Positions 15,779 through 24,891 of a stretch of DNA of 64,000 nucleotides are shown piece after piece. The stretch lies in contig JBEIFV010000012.1 in assembly GCA_040382235.1 (NCBI GenBank), positions 1-64,000 of the forward strand, given 5' to 3'. The notes under the pieces are model-generated. The model was not told the origin of the DNA and made no database searches. It saw only the letters and a list, made by a program, of their open reading frames with translations. Both the position numbers and the translations under genes were made by a program. The first letter of the stretch is position 1. Each line of letters starts with the position of its first letter. The stretch comes from JAEUOS01 sp040382235 (GTDB lineage: Bacteria; Pseudomonadota; Gammaproteobacteria; Burkholderiales; JAEUOS01).

Positions 15779-17584
15779 ATGAAACCTTCCGCCCCGCTGC
15801 GCTACAGCATCATCCCGATCAACCCACAGGCCCACCTGTTCGAAGTGACGCTGACGATTTCTCGGCCGGCGCCGCTGGGCCAGCGCCTCTCGCTGCCGGT
15901 ATGGATTCCCGGCAGCTACATGATTCGCGAATTCGCGCGCAACATCACGCGCATCAGGGCCCGCGACCGCAACGGTCCGGTGGCACTCGAAAAGCTGGAC
16001 AAGCAGAGCTGGGCCGCCGCGCCATGCGAGGGGCCGCTTACTGTCACCTGCGACATCTACGCCTGGGATCTTTCGGTGCGCGCCGCGCATCTGGATGAAT
16101 CACACGGCTTTTTCAACGGCACCAGTGTGTTCCTGCGTGTCGCCGGCTTTGAAGATTCGGCCCACGAGGTAGAAATCATTCCGCCCAAGGGGCGTGCCTA
16201 CACCACCTGGCGCGTGGCCACCGCGCTGCCACGCGCGCGCGGCACACGCCTGCACGCCTTCGGCCTGTATCGCGCCGCCAGCTACGACGAATTGATCGAT
16301 CATCCGGTCGAGATGGGCAGCTTCACCCTGGTGGCGTTTCGTGCCTGCGGCGTGCCGCACGAAGTGGCGATCACCGGCCGCCACGACTGCGACACCCGGC
16401 GCCTGACCGCGGACCTGAAAAAGATCTGCGAGCGGCAGCTGCGCTTCTTCCATGGCCGCAACGCCGGGCCCGAGAACGTGCCGTTCGACCGCTATGTGTT
16501 CCAGGTGATGGCGGTCGGCGATGGCTACGGCGGGCTTGAACACCGTGCCTCGACGGCGCTGATCTGCGCGCGCAACGACCTGCCGCACGCTGGCATGCGC
16601 GGCATGCCCGAGGGCTACCGCACCTTCCTCGGCCTGTGCAGCCACGAATATTTCCATACCTGGAACGTCAAGCGCATCAAGCCCGCGGCTTTCGCCCCCT
16701 ACGATCTGGCGCAGGAAAATTACACGCGCCTGTTGTGGGCCTTCGAGGGTTTCACCTCCTATTACGACGACCTGTTCCTGGTGCGTTCAGGGGTGATCGA
16801 CGAAGCGGCCTACTTGAGCCTTTTGGCCAAGACGGCGCAGGGCGTGCTGCGCGGCAGCGGCCGCCTGAAGCAATCGGTCGGTGATTCCAGCTTCGACGCC
16901 TGGACCAAGTATTACCGCCAGGACGAAAACGCCCCCAATGCGGTGGTCAGCTACTACACCAAGGGTGCGCTGGTGGGCCTGTGCCTGGACCTGCTGTTGC
17001 GCAGCGGCAGCGGCGGTCGCACCTCGCTGGACGACGTGATGCTGGCCCTGTGGCGCGACTATGGCGCGCCCTTCGAAAGCGCCGGCCGCGGCGTGCCCGA
17101 AGACGGCGTGCGCCAAGCCGCGATCGCCGCGGCACCGGCACTCGCAGGCCGGATCAAGCGCTTTTTCGATGCCGCCATCGATGGCACCGACGAACTGCCG
17201 CTCAAGAAACTGCTGGCCACTGTCGGCATCGAATTGCGCCTCGACTCCGGCACCAGGCCCGGCATGGGCGCGCGCCTGGCCGCCGCGCCGGGCGGCGTGA
17301 AGCTGACCCATGTGCTCGACGGCGGCGGCGCGCAACAGGCCGGGCTCTCGGCCGGCGATGTATTGATCGCCGTGGACGGCCTCAAGGTCGACAAGAGCTC
17401 ACTGGAAACCCTGCTTGAGCGGCGCCCTGTCGGCGGCACCATCAAGGTTCACGCTTTCCGCCGCGATGAACTGATCGAACGCGAAGTACGCCTGGGTCGC
17501 ACCGAGATCAACGTCGAACTCAAGTCCGAAGCACGGGTGGGCGGTGCTGCCGCGCGGCTGCGGCGCGCCTGGTTGCAAACCTGA
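15779..17584 (+). CDS. M61-family (glycyl aminopeptidase-like) zinc peptidase with PDZ domain
   Basis: 601 residues. The zinc motif HEYFH is at residues 289-293 (GLCSHEYFHTWNVKRIKPAA), with the third ligand in LLWAFEGFTSYYDDL; this HEYFHxWNxKR form is the M61 hallmark. The N-terminal part is beta-rich (SLPVWIPGSYMIREFARNIT). A PDZ-like domain occupies about 510-570 (GAQQAGLSAGDVLIAVDGLK). No signal peptide is seen, so a cytoplasmic site is likely. The start is separated from the MocA stop by 4 bp. Substrates are small N-terminal glycine peptides in characterised relatives. Confidence 0.88.
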   Translation: MKPSAPLRYSIIPINPQAHLFEVTLTISRPAPLGQRLSLPVWIPGSYMIREFARNITRIRARDRNGPVALEKLDKQSWAAAPCEGPLTVTCDIYAWDLSVRAAHLDESHGFFNGTSVFLRVAGFEDSAHEVEIIPPKGRAYTTWRVATALPRARGTRLHAFGLYRAASYDELIDHPVEMGSFTLVAFRACGVPHEVAITGRHDCDTRRLTADLKKICERQLRFFHGRNAGPENVPFDRYVFQVMAVGDGYGGLEHRASTALICARNDLPHAGMRGMPEGYRTFLGLCSHEYFHTWNVKRIKPAAFAPYDLAQENYTRLLWAFEGFTSYYDDLFLVRSGVIDEAAYLSLLAKTAQGVLRGSGRLKQSVGDSSFDAWTKYYRQDENAPNAVVSYYTKGALVGLCLDLLLRSGSGGRTSLDDVMLALWRDYGAPFESAGRGVPEDGVRQAAIAAAPALAGRIKRFFDAAIDGTDELPLKKLLATVGIELRLDSGTRPGMGARLAAAPGGVKLTHVLDGGGAQQAGLSAGDVLIAVDGLKVDKSSLETLLERRPVGGTIKVHAFRRDELIEREVRLGRTEINVELKSEARVGGAAARLRRAWLQT

Positions 17585-17617
17585 GCCTGCCCGGTCGCAG
17601 GCCGCGCCACGCGCGCC

Positions 17618-18406
17618 TCAGGCGAACAGACGCGCCAGCTCGGCCCCCGGGCTGGTTGCGCGCATGAAAGCCTCACCCACCAGAAACGCGTTGACCGAAT
17701 TTGCACGCATGCGCCGCACGTCGTCAACGCCGAGGATGCCGGATTCGGTAATCACAAGCCGGCCGGCGGGGATGCGCGGCAACAAATCGAGCGTATTCGT
17801 AAGGCTGGTTTCGAAGGTACGCAAGTTGCGGTTGTTGATGCCAAGGAGAGGTGTCTTGAGGCGCAATGCGATCTCAAGCTCGGCCGCATCATGCACTTCG
17901 ACCAGCACCGCCATGCCCAGCGCCATGGCGCTGGCCTCCAGCGCCACCAGTTGCGCTGGTTCAAGCGCGGCTGCAATCAGCAAGATGCAATCGGCGCCGG
18001 CCGCGCGTGCTTCATGCACCTGGTACTCGTCGATGATGAAATCCTTGCGCAGGCACGGCAAGGCACAGGCAGCGCGGGCCTGGACCAGGTAATCGAGCGA
18101 GCCCTGGAAATACTCGGCGTCAGTCAATACTGAAAGACAGGCGGCGCCATGCGCGGCATAGTCGCGCGCAATGTCGGCCGGCACGAAGTGCTCGCGCAGC
18201 ACACCGCGCGAGGGGCTGGCCTTCTTTACTTCCGCGATCACCGCCGCATGACCAGCCGCGATCTTCGCGCCCAAGGCTGCCGCGAAATCGCGTACCGGCG
18301 GCGCAGCCAAGGCCCGGGCACGGATGGTGGTGTCGTCGACGCGCGCGCGCGCGGCAGCCACTTCACGCACCTTGGTGCCTAAGATTTTCTGCAGGATGTC
18401 GGACAT
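17618..18406 (-). CDS. trpC: Indole-3-glycerol-phosphate synthase
   Basis: 262 residues, single-function TrpC. Key segments are AVIAEVKKASPSRGVLREHF (catalytic lysines), CLSVLTDAEYFQGSLDYL, LPCLRKDFIIDEYQVHEARA, LGINNRNLRTFET and VITESGILGVDDVRRM. It converts CdRP to indole-3-glycerol phosphate. The start at 18406 gives the standard MSDILQKIL beginning. It lies 13 bp after trpD and ends the trp run on this strand. Confidence 0.97.
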   Translation of the reverse strand: MSDILQKILGTKVREVAAARARVDDTTIRARALAAPPVRDFAAALGAKIAAGHAAVIAEVKKASPSRGVLREHFVPADIARDYAAHGAACLSVLTDAEYFQGSLDYLVQARAACALPCLRKDFIIDEYQVHEARAAGADCILLIAAALEPAQLVALEASAMALGMAVLVEVHDAAELEIALRLKTPLLGINNRNLRTFETSLTNTLDLLPRIPAGRLVITESGILGVDDVRRMRANSVNAFLVGEAFMRATSPGAELARLFA

Positions 18407-18419
18407 TTGACCGGCCCGT

Positions 18420-19454
18420 TCAGGCGGAAAACTTCTTGGTGAACTGCACGAATTCGTCCACCTTCTCGCGCGCCGCGCCGCTGGCCACCGTTTCACGCGC
18501 CAGGCGAATGCCGGCGGCAATCGAGTCCGCGACGTTGGCCGCATAGAGCGCCGTGCCGGCGTTGAGGATCACGATCTCGCGCGGCGTACCTTCACGGTTT
18601 TCCAGGGCTTCGAGCAGCATGGCCTTCGATTCGGCGGCGTCGCTGACCTTGATGCTGCGATTGGACATCATCGACAAGCCGAAATCCTCGGGATGGACCT
18701 CGTACTCGGTGACCACGCCGTCCTTGAGCTCGCCGATCAGCGTGGCGGCACCCAACGACACCTCGTCAATGCCGTCCTTGCCATAGACGATCAGCGCATG
18801 GGTGGCGCCCAGGCGCTGCAGCACGCGCGCCTGAATGCCGACCAGGTCGGAATGGAACACGCCCATCAGGATGTTGGGCGCACCGGCCGGGTTGGTCAGC
18901 GGCCCGAGGATGTTGAAGATGGTGCGCACACCCAGTTCGCGCCGCACCGGCCCGACATTCTTCATCGCCGGATGATGATTAGGCGCGAACATGAATCCGA
19001 TGCCGGTGGCGGCGATGCTCTCGGCGATCTGCTGCGGATTGAGCAGGATATTGACGCCCAGCGCCTCGAGCACGTCGGCGCTGCCGGACTTCGACGACAC
19101 GCCGCGGTTGCCGTGCTTGGCCACCTTGGCACCGGCGGCTGCGGCGACGAACATCGAGGCGGTGGAGATGTTGAAGGTGTGGGAGCCGTCGCCGCCGGTG
19201 CCGACGATGTCGACGAAATGCGGGCTGTCGGGCACATGCACCTTGCTGGCGAATTCGCGCATCACCTGCGCTGCGGCCGCAATCTCGCCGATGGTTTCCT
19301 TCTTCACGCGCATGCCGGTGATGATCGCCGCCGACATCACCGGCGAGATCTCGCCCTTCATCAGCATGCGCATCAGCGCGAGCATTTCGTCGTGGAATAT
19401 CTCGCGGTGTTCGATGGTGCGTTGCAGGGCTTCCTGCGGGGTGATGGCGGGCAT
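18420..19454 (-). CDS. trpD: Anthranilate phosphoribosyltransferase
   Basis: 344 residues. Typical motifs: VDIVGTGGDGSHTFNISTAS (pyrophosphate-binding GTGGD), AKHGNRGVSSKSGSADVLEA, FMFAPNHHPAMKNVGPVRRE and ILGPLTNPAGAPN. It transfers phosphoribose to anthranilate. The ATG at 19454 has AAAGGA seven bases upstream. An in-frame ATG at 19472 overlaps the trpG stop and lacks a ribosome site, so it is less likely. Gap to trpG is 14 bp. Confidence 0.97.
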   Translation of the reverse strand: MPAITPQEALQRTIEHREIFHDEMLALMRMLMKGEISPVMSAAIITGMRVKKETIGEIAAAAQVMREFASKVHVPDSPHFVDIVGTGGDGSHTFNISTASMFVAAAAGAKVAKHGNRGVSSKSGSADVLEALGVNILLNPQQIAESIAATGIGFMFAPNHHPAMKNVGPVRRELGVRTIFNILGPLTNPAGAPNILMGVFHSDLVGIQARVLQRLGATHALIVYGKDGIDEVSLGAATLIGELKDGVVTEYEVHPEDFGLSMMSNRSIKVSDAAESKAMLLEALENREGTPREIVILNAGTALYAANVADSIAAGIRLARETVASGAAREKVDEFVQFTKKFSA

Positions 19455-19468
19455 GATCGTCCTTTGGT

Positions 19469-20035
19469 TCATTGGCGCTGCAGGAAATTCTTGAGCATGC
19501 GGTGGCCATGCTCGGTCAGTATCGATTCGGGATGGAACTGCACCCCTTCGACCGCCAGGGTGCGGTGCTTGAGGCCCATGATCTCGCCGTCGTCAGTCCA
19601 GGCGGTAACTTCAAGTTCGGCGGGCAAGGAATCACGCTCCACGGCCAGCGAGTGATAACGCGTCGCCGTAAACGGCGTTGGCAGGCCGCTGAACACGCCA
19701 CCGTCGACATGTGAAACCGGCGAGGTCTTGCCGTGCATCAGTTCCCTGGCGTGCACCACCTTGCCGCCGAAGGCCTGGCCGATCGCCTGGTGCCCCAGGC
19801 ACACGCCGAGAATCGGCACTTTGCCGGCGAAGCTGCGGATCACTTCCAGCGACACTCCGGCCTCGTTGGGCGAGCAGGGGCCGGGCGAGATCACGATCTT
19901 CTCGGGCTTGAGCTCTGCAATCGCCGCCACACTCATCTCGTCGTTCAGCACCACCCGCATGTCGGCACCGAGCTCGCCGAAATACTGCACCAGGTTGTAG
20001 GTGAAGGAATCATAGTTGTCGATCATCAGGATCAT
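19469..20035 (-). CDS. trpG: Anthranilate synthase component II (glutamine amidotransferase)
   Basis: 188 residues. Starts MILMIDNYDSFTYNLVQY. The amidotransferase triad is visible: Cys in ILGVCLGHQAIGQAFGG, and His and Glu in VEGVQFHPESILTEHG. It supplies ammonia to TrpE and may also serve p-aminobenzoate synthesis, as many single-copy TrpG/PabA proteins do. It lies 10 bp downstream of trpE and 14 bp before trpD. Confidence 0.97.
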   Translation of the reverse strand: MILMIDNYDSFTYNLVQYFGELGADMRVVLNDEMSVAAIAELKPEKIVISPGPCSPNEAGVSLEVIRSFAGKVPILGVCLGHQAIGQAFGGKVVHARELMHGKTSPVSHVDGGVFSGLPTPFTATRYHSLAVERDSLPAELEVTAWTDDGEIMGLKHRTLAVEGVQFHPESILTEHGHRMLKNFLQRQ

Positions 20036-20045
20036 GGCGCGCCTC

Positions 20046-21605
20046 CTATTCGACAATGGTATCGAGACCGCCGGATGCCACCTCGGCGGCGCGCAGCACC
20101 GCCTGCGCCTTGATGCGGGTCTCGTTCCACTCGGCTGCGGGCACCGAAGGGGCGACGATGCCGGCGGCCGCCTGCCCGTGCAGGCGGCCGTCCTTGATGA
20201 TGCCGGTGCGGATGGTGATGGCCACGTCCATGTCGCCATGAAAGCCGATATAGCCGGCGGCCCCGCCATACAAACCGCGCTTGACCGGCTCGATCTCCTC
20301 GATGATTTCCATCGCGCGCACCTTGGGCGCACCCGACAGGGTGCCGGCGGGAAACGACGCCTTGAACACATCGAGCGCGTCCAAGCCCTCGTTCAAGCGT
20401 CCTTCGACCGAGGAGACGATATGCATCACATGCGAGTAGCGCTCGATGACCATGGTCTCGGTGACCTTGACGCTGCCGATTTTCGCAATCCGCCCGATAT
20501 CGTTGCGCGCCAGGTCGATCAGCATCACATGCTCGGCACGCTCCTTGGGATCGGCCAGCAATTCGTCGGCCAGTTGCTTGTCTTCTTCGGGCGTCTTGCC
20601 GCGGCGCCGGGTGCCGGCCAAGGGCCGGATGGTGACCCGTTTGCCGCCCTCGGCAATGCCGGCATCCGGTTCGACGCGCACCAGGATCTCCGGCGAGGCG
20701 CTGACGATATGCAGGTCGCGCAGGTTGAAGAAGAACATGTAGGGAGACGGGTTCAGGGTGCGCAAGGCGCGGTACAGCGCGACCGGCGGCGAGGTGAATT
20801 CGCGGGTCAGCCGCTGGCCGATCTGCACCTGCATGCAGTCGCCGTCGATGATGTACTGCTTGCACTTGGCTACGCCTGCCAGGAAGGTGGCCTCGCCGAT
20901 GTTGGAGCGCGCCACGTCGGGCGCGGAAGGGCCGTGGTCCGGCACGCGCAGGGGCAGGCGCAGGCGTTCCAGCAGGTTCTTCAGGCGCTCGCGGCCATAG
21001 TCGTAGCTTTGCGGATTGCGCGGATCGACATACACCACCAGGAACAGCTTGCCGGCCAGGTTGTCGACAATCGCCACCTCCTCGCTTTGCAGCAGCACGA
21101 TGTCGGGCGCGCCGATGGTGTCCGGCTTTTCGCCATGCTTCTTTTCGCGCTCGCGCACGAAGCGGTCCAGGCGCGGTTCGACATAGCGCACGCAGTCGTA
21201 GCCGAAGGCGCCCACCAGGCCGCCGGTGAAGCGCGGCAGGCCTTCGAGCGGCGCCACCTTGAAGCGCGTCAGGTAAGCACGCACGAAGTCGATCGGGTTG
21301 GTGTCGTCATGCAGTTCCACCACCGCTTCGCCGTTGATCACCGAGACTTCGCGGCCACGCGCCACGATGCGCGTGCTGCACGGCAGGCCGATGAAGGAAT
21401 AGCGGCCGAAGCGCTCGCCGCCGACCACCGACTCCAGCAGATAGGTGTAGGGGGCGTCGGCCAGTTTCAGATAGATCGACAGCGGGGTGTCGAGATCGGC
21501 GAAGGTCTCCAGCACCAGGGGAATGCGGTTGTAACCCTGCTGGCGCAAGACGTTGAACTGGTCACGAGGGATGACGCCCCGCGCGGATGGGAAATTTTGG
21601 GACAT
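20046..21605 (-). CDS. trpE: Anthranilate synthase component I
   Basis: 519 residues. The N-terminal LLES motif (TYLLESVVGGERFGRYSFIG) is the tryptophan feedback site. The chorismate domain has QVQIGQRLTREFTSPPVALY, IRPLAGTRRRGKTPEED, DLARNDIGRIAKIGSVKV, TLSGAPKVRAMEIIEEIEP and YGGAAGYIGFHGDMDVAI. It converts chorismate to anthranilate with TrpG. The start at 21605 (MSQNFPSARG) has an AGGTG eight bases upstream. A 156-bp leader containing a Trp-rich peptide precedes it. Confidence 0.97.
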   Translation of the reverse strand: MSQNFPSARGVIPRDQFNVLRQQGYNRIPLVLETFADLDTPLSIYLKLADAPYTYLLESVVGGERFGRYSFIGLPCSTRIVARGREVSVINGEAVVELHDDTNPIDFVRAYLTRFKVAPLEGLPRFTGGLVGAFGYDCVRYVEPRLDRFVREREKKHGEKPDTIGAPDIVLLQSEEVAIVDNLAGKLFLVVYVDPRNPQSYDYGRERLKNLLERLRLPLRVPDHGPSAPDVARSNIGEATFLAGVAKCKQYIIDGDCMQVQIGQRLTREFTSPPVALYRALRTLNPSPYMFFFNLRDLHIVSASPEILVRVEPDAGIAEGGKRVTIRPLAGTRRRGKTPEEDKQLADELLADPKERAEHVMLIDLARNDIGRIAKIGSVKVTETMVIERYSHVMHIVSSVEGRLNEGLDALDVFKASFPAGTLSGAPKVRAMEIIEEIEPVKRGLYGGAAGYIGFHGDMDVAITIRTGIIKDGRLHGQAAAGIVAPSVPAAEWNETRIKAQAVLRAAEVASGGLDTIVE

Positions 21606-21640
21606 TGAGCACCTGAAATCTTTGGACTGCCACAAGGCTC

Positions 21641-21761
21641 GCGACGCCGCTGGCGTCGCAAAACGGGTGCACCGCGGAGGCGGCGCGCATTGGCACTAGC
21701 TACGCCAGGGCCAGGCTCCCGGAGCGACGCTCCACACTTGTTTCAGTTTCAGGTTGTTCAC
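21641..21761 (-). promoter_or_regulatory. Putative trp leader/attenuator upstream of trpE
   Basis: Between gph and trpE the transcript can fold in two exclusive ways. GGAGCGTCGCTCC (21721-21733) is a self-complementary hairpin lying between the first and second Trp codons of the leader peptide. GCGACGCC-AGC-GGCGTCGC (21641-21659) is a perfect 8-bp stem near trpE. The GCGTCGC of the first can instead pair with the GCGACGC of the second, as in an attenuator. There is no U-run after the 3' stem in the trpE direction, so the switch may act on translation or use Rho rather than an intrinsic terminator. Inferred only. Confidence 0.5.
21696..21761 (-). CDS. Putative trp leader peptide with three Trp codons
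   Basis: A 21-residue frame starts at GTG (21761) and ends at TAG (21696-21698). Its second half reads VWSVAPGAWPWRS, so 3 of 21 residues are tryptophan, with W-P-W just before the end. It lies 90 bp upstream of trpE, where attenuator peptides are expected. No clear Shine-Dalgarno is seen before the GTG. Ribosome stalling at the Trp codons would alter the overlapping hairpins. Confidence 0.5.
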   Translation of the reverse strand: MNNLKLKQVWSVAPGAWPWRS

Positions 21762-21791
21762 GTGGAAAAAGTTTCGGCTATTCGCGGAGTC

Positions 21792-22499
21792 TCAGCGGCG
21801 CAGTAGCAGCGCCGCTTCTTCCAAGCCTGAAACTATACCATCGCAATCGAGCTCCTGCACCGGGCGCCCCTCGTTGTAACCGTAGGGCACCACCCACACC
21901 GCGCAGCCGGCGGCGCGCGCAGCAGCCGTATCGTTGCCCGAATCACCGATCATCAGCAGATTGGAAACGTTGGTGCGCCAATGCTTTGCCGCATGCTCGA
22001 TCATGTCGGGTTCGGGCTTCTTGCGCTCCGTGGTGTCACCACACACGATGACGCTGAAGGTCTGCGTCATGTTGTAGCGCTCCAACAGCGGCAGCGTGAA
22101 GCGCGTCGGCTTATTGGTGCACACGCCCAGCAACAAGTTCATCGCGCGCATGGCCTCAAGGCCCGCCTGGACACCCGGATAGAAACTCGCATGATCGCCA
22201 TTGCCGGCTTCATAGTGGCGAAGATAGGCGGCATGCAGCAGTGCAAACTCGGCGCCGTCGTCAGCGCGCTGCAGATGACGCAGGCAACGGCGCACCAGTT
22301 CTTCCACGCCACGTCCCACAAAGGTCTCTACCAAGGCGCCCTCGATGCGTGGCAAGCTGCATTCGAAGAGTGCGGCGTTGGCGGCTGCGATCAGGTCCGG
22401 CACGGTATGCAGCAGGGTGCCATCCAGGTCGAACAAGACCGCGCGCACGTCGGATGGGACGCGCACCCTCGTTACGCCATGTTTGGTCGAGGCGCTCAC
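21792..22499 (-). CDS. gph: Phosphoglycolate phosphatase (HAD family)
   Basis: 235 residues. HAD motif I is VLFDLDGTLLHTVPDL with the nucleophile Asp; motif II is in GVCTNKP; the motif III lysine is in ERKKPEPDMI; motif IV is MIGDSGNDTAAARAAG. It removes 2-phosphoglycolate. The start is the GTG at 22499, with GGAGAG eight bases upstream. Longer in-frame reading upstream is low-complexity and overlaps the intergenic region. In betaproteobacteria gph usually sits between rpe and trpE; here three catabolic genes intervene on the rpe side. Confidence 0.92.
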   Translation of the reverse strand: MSASTKHGVTRVRVPSDVRAVLFDLDGTLLHTVPDLIAAANAALFECSLPRIEGALVETFVGRGVEELVRRCLRHLQRADDGAEFALLHAAYLRHYEAGNGDHASFYPGVQAGLEAMRAMNLLLGVCTNKPTRFTLPLLERYNMTQTFSVIVCGDTTERKKPEPDMIEHAAKHWRTNVSNLLMIGDSGNDTAAARAAGCAVWVVPYGYNEGRPVQELDCDGIVSGLEEAALLLRR

Positions 22500-22578
22500 G
22501 CACTCTCTCCGCCATGTGTATGCAAGGGGCCAGGTCCGCTGGTTGGCCCGACGGCACCAACGAGAAGCGTTGACGCGA

Positions 22579-23799
22579 TCATTCGGCAGCAGCGGCGGTG
22601 TCGCGCAGCGCCGCCGCCCGCACCAACTGCGTATGCTGGCCCAGCGTGGGCGCGGCGAACGGCACCGGCCCCGGCGTGCGGCCGAAATCAATGGCACGGG
22701 TGAAGCCGCGATAACTGCCCACCACCGGATGTTCGAATACGCCGATCATGCCGCCGGCCGTAACCTGCGGATGATCGAACATGTCTTCCACTGTACGTGC
22801 CGCGGCGCACGGCACTTCTTCGGCAAACCAGGCCTCCCACTCCAGTGCCGAGCGCGCCTGCAAGGCCGCATGCAGGCGCGGCACGATGTCCTGCACATGC
22901 ATGGCGCGCTTTTTCACCGAGTCATAACGCGTATCGGCAGCCAGGTCTTCCAGGCCAGTCTTCTCGCACAAGGCGCGCCAGAAATGCGGCGTGTTGGCCG
23001 AGATGTAGAGGTAGCCGGCACGCGTCGGGTGAATCCCGGTGACGCCACCGGAGCGCATGTCGCGGCTCAATTCGCGCGGCTCGCCCGCAGCCCACACCAG
23101 CCGCGCCGACTGCATGGTGAGGGCGGCGCGCAGCAGCGACACGCCGACAAACTGCCCGACCCCGCTATGCGCGCGCTCATACAGCGCCGAGGCCACCCCG
23201 GCGGCCACCAGTGCGGAGGCGTAGTAATCGACTACCGATCCGTAGATCACCTCCGGCGGTCCGCCCGCCTTGCCCTGCATCGCGCTCATGCCGGTCATGC
23301 TCTGCAGTACCTGGTCGTAGCCGGCCTTCTCGGCCAGCGGTCCGGTCTCGCCATAGCCGCTGACCGCGCAGTAGATCAGGCGCGGATTGGCGCCACGCAG
23401 TTGCTCGTAGGCGATGCCCAGGCGCGCCGGCACGCTGGGGCGAAAATTGTGCACCAGCACGTCGGCGCTGCGCGCCAGCGCCAGCAGGGTCTGCAGATCA
23501 TCCGGCTGCTTCAGATCGAGCATCACGCCCAGTTTGCTGCGATTGACGCCCAGAAAGGCGCGGCTTTCCGCATCCAGGGTGGACGGATATTTGCGCAGGT
23601 TGTCGCCCGCCGGCGGCTCGATCTTGATCACCTCCGCGCCCTGGTCGGCCAGGAGTGAGCAGCCGTAGGGGCCGGCGATATAGGCCGAGAGGTCCAGCAC
23701 GCGCACCCCGGAGAGCGGGCCTGCGGGTCCTGATCGCGGCGGCAAGGCCGGGGGCGTTGGCGAAGGGGTTGACGTTGTGTCGCTGCTGGTTCCGCTCAT
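22579..23799 (-). CDS. CaiB/BaiF-type (class III) CoA-transferase
   Basis: 406 residues. N-terminal VRVLDLSAYIAGPYGCSLLA and DQGAEVIKIEPPAGDNLRKY are the family signature. The catalytic aspartate is expected near KAGYDQVLQSMTGMSAMQG, and YGSVVDYYASALVAAGVASA follows. These enzymes move CoA between carboxylic acids such as succinate and a dicarboxylate. The start at 23799 has GGAG eight bases upstream. It follows a CitE-like lyase by 118 bp, so the pair may activate and then cleave an acyl-CoA. Confidence 0.9.
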   Translation of the reverse strand: MSGTSSDTTSTPSPTPPALPPRSGPAGPLSGVRVLDLSAYIAGPYGCSLLADQGAEVIKIEPPAGDNLRKYPSTLDAESRAFLGVNRSKLGVMLDLKQPDDLQTLLALARSADVLVHNFRPSVPARLGIAYEQLRGANPRLIYCAVSGYGETGPLAEKAGYDQVLQSMTGMSAMQGKAGGPPEVIYGSVVDYYASALVAAGVASALYERAHSGVGQFVGVSLLRAALTMQSARLVWAAGEPRELSRDMRSGGVTGIHPTRAGYLYISANTPHFWRALCEKTGLEDLAADTRYDSVKKRAMHVQDIVPRLHAALQARSALEWEAWFAEEVPCAAARTVEDMFDHPQVTAGGMIGVFEHPVVGSYRGFTRAIDFGRTPGPVPFAAPTLGQHTQLVRAAALRDTAAAAE

Positions 23800-23917
23800 G
23801 CCTACTCCATGGTGATCGGCTGTTGGCGCGCCAGCTTCTGCCAGGGCGAAGTATCGATGGCCATCGCGGCGGCGCAACCGACCAAGCCAGGTGCGACAAC
23901 AACGGCCGCTGCCTGCT

Positions 23918-24787
23918 TCACGCGATCAAGCCCAGGCGCCGCGCCTCGGCCACGACGGCGGCGGCGCGCGTGAGGAACGGGCCGTCGACCATCTTGCCGT
24001 CAACCACATACGCACCCAGGCCCTTGACCTCGGCCGCGGCAACGGCCGCGACCACCTTCTGCGCATGCGCGATTTCGGCTGCAGTCGGGCAAAACACTTC
24101 GTTGGCCACGGCGACCTGGCTCGGGTGAATGCAGCTTTTCCCAAGGAATCCAAGGTCGCGGGCGCGCCGCGCCTCGGCGCGAAACCCGTCCATGTCGGCG
24201 ATGTCGGCGAACGCGGCATCGTAGGCGAAGATGCCGGCTTCGCCTGCGGCCATCCGGGTGGCGAACATCGCCGCGTGCACCGCTGCCACGTTGCCGCGCA
24301 CGATCGCCAGTGGTTCAAACAAGTCGCCCAGCCCCAACTGCAGCCCGGCCACGCGCGTGTGCGCACGGCTAAGTTGAAAAGCGATGCGCAGAGCCAGCGG
24401 GGACTCGATGTTGATCAGAAGGCGCGCCCTGGGCTGCAGCCCGCGCGCACGCTCGATGCCTTCGATGGCCGCAACGGCGCCGCGCACCTCTTCCGGCGAC
24501 TGCGGCTTGGGCAGGTTGATGAGGTCGACGCGCGCCTGCAGAACAGCATCCAGATCGGCCGCGAAATGGACTGACGCAACCGGATTGACGCGTACGATCA
24601 TGGTCTTGCGACTGTCCGCGGCCTCGGCTGAGCACAGGAACCCAGCCAGCAAGCGGCGAGCTTCTTCCTTGCGCGACTCGTGCACCGCGTCTTCGAGATC
24701 GAACGACAGTGCGTCGGCATCGCTCGCCAGCGCCTTGGCAAAAAGCTCCGGCCGCGAGGCCGGCATAAACAGCTTGCTGCGCATCAT
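23918..24787 (-). CDS. HpcH/HpaI-CitE-family acyl-CoA lyase
   Basis: 289 residues in the CitE/malyl-CoA lyase family. Metal and substrate residues are in ALSFDLEDAVHESRKEEAR (Asp/Glu), IVRVNPVAS, LLINIESPLALRIAF (Glu) and LGLGDLFEPLAIVRG (Asp). The C-terminal IHPSQVAVANEVF is the CoA-binding segment. Relatives split malyl-, citramalyl- or citryl-CoA to acetyl- or pyruvate-level products. Start 24787 or 24784 (tandem ATG). It lies between the IlvD-type dehydratase and the CoA-transferase, so a branched hydroxy-acid pathway is plausible but unproven. Confidence 0.85.
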   Translation of the reverse strand: MMRSKLFMPASRPELFAKALASDADALSFDLEDAVHESRKEEARRLLAGFLCSAEAADSRKTMIVRVNPVASVHFAADLDAVLQARVDLINLPKPQSPEEVRGAVAAIEGIERARGLQPRARLLINIESPLALRIAFQLSRAHTRVAGLQLGLGDLFEPLAIVRGNVAAVHAAMFATRMAAGEAGIFAYDAAFADIADMDGFRAEARRARDLGFLGKSCIHPSQVAVANEVFCPTAAEIAHAQKVVAAVAAAEVKGLGAYVVDGKMVDGPFLTRAAAVVAEARRLGLIA

Positions 24788-24891
24788 GCTTTCTTCACAC
24801 GGCCGGCAAGCACACCATTGCAGGCGTGCCGTGTGCGAGCACTTGTCGTCGATGATGTCCCGGCCAGGCGCATGCCAAAGCGCGCGCGGTT

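Noticed and set aside
20016..21608. Plus-strand 530-codon open frame
   Set aside because: Antisense to trpE, which has all family motifs; a codon-bias artefact of high GC.
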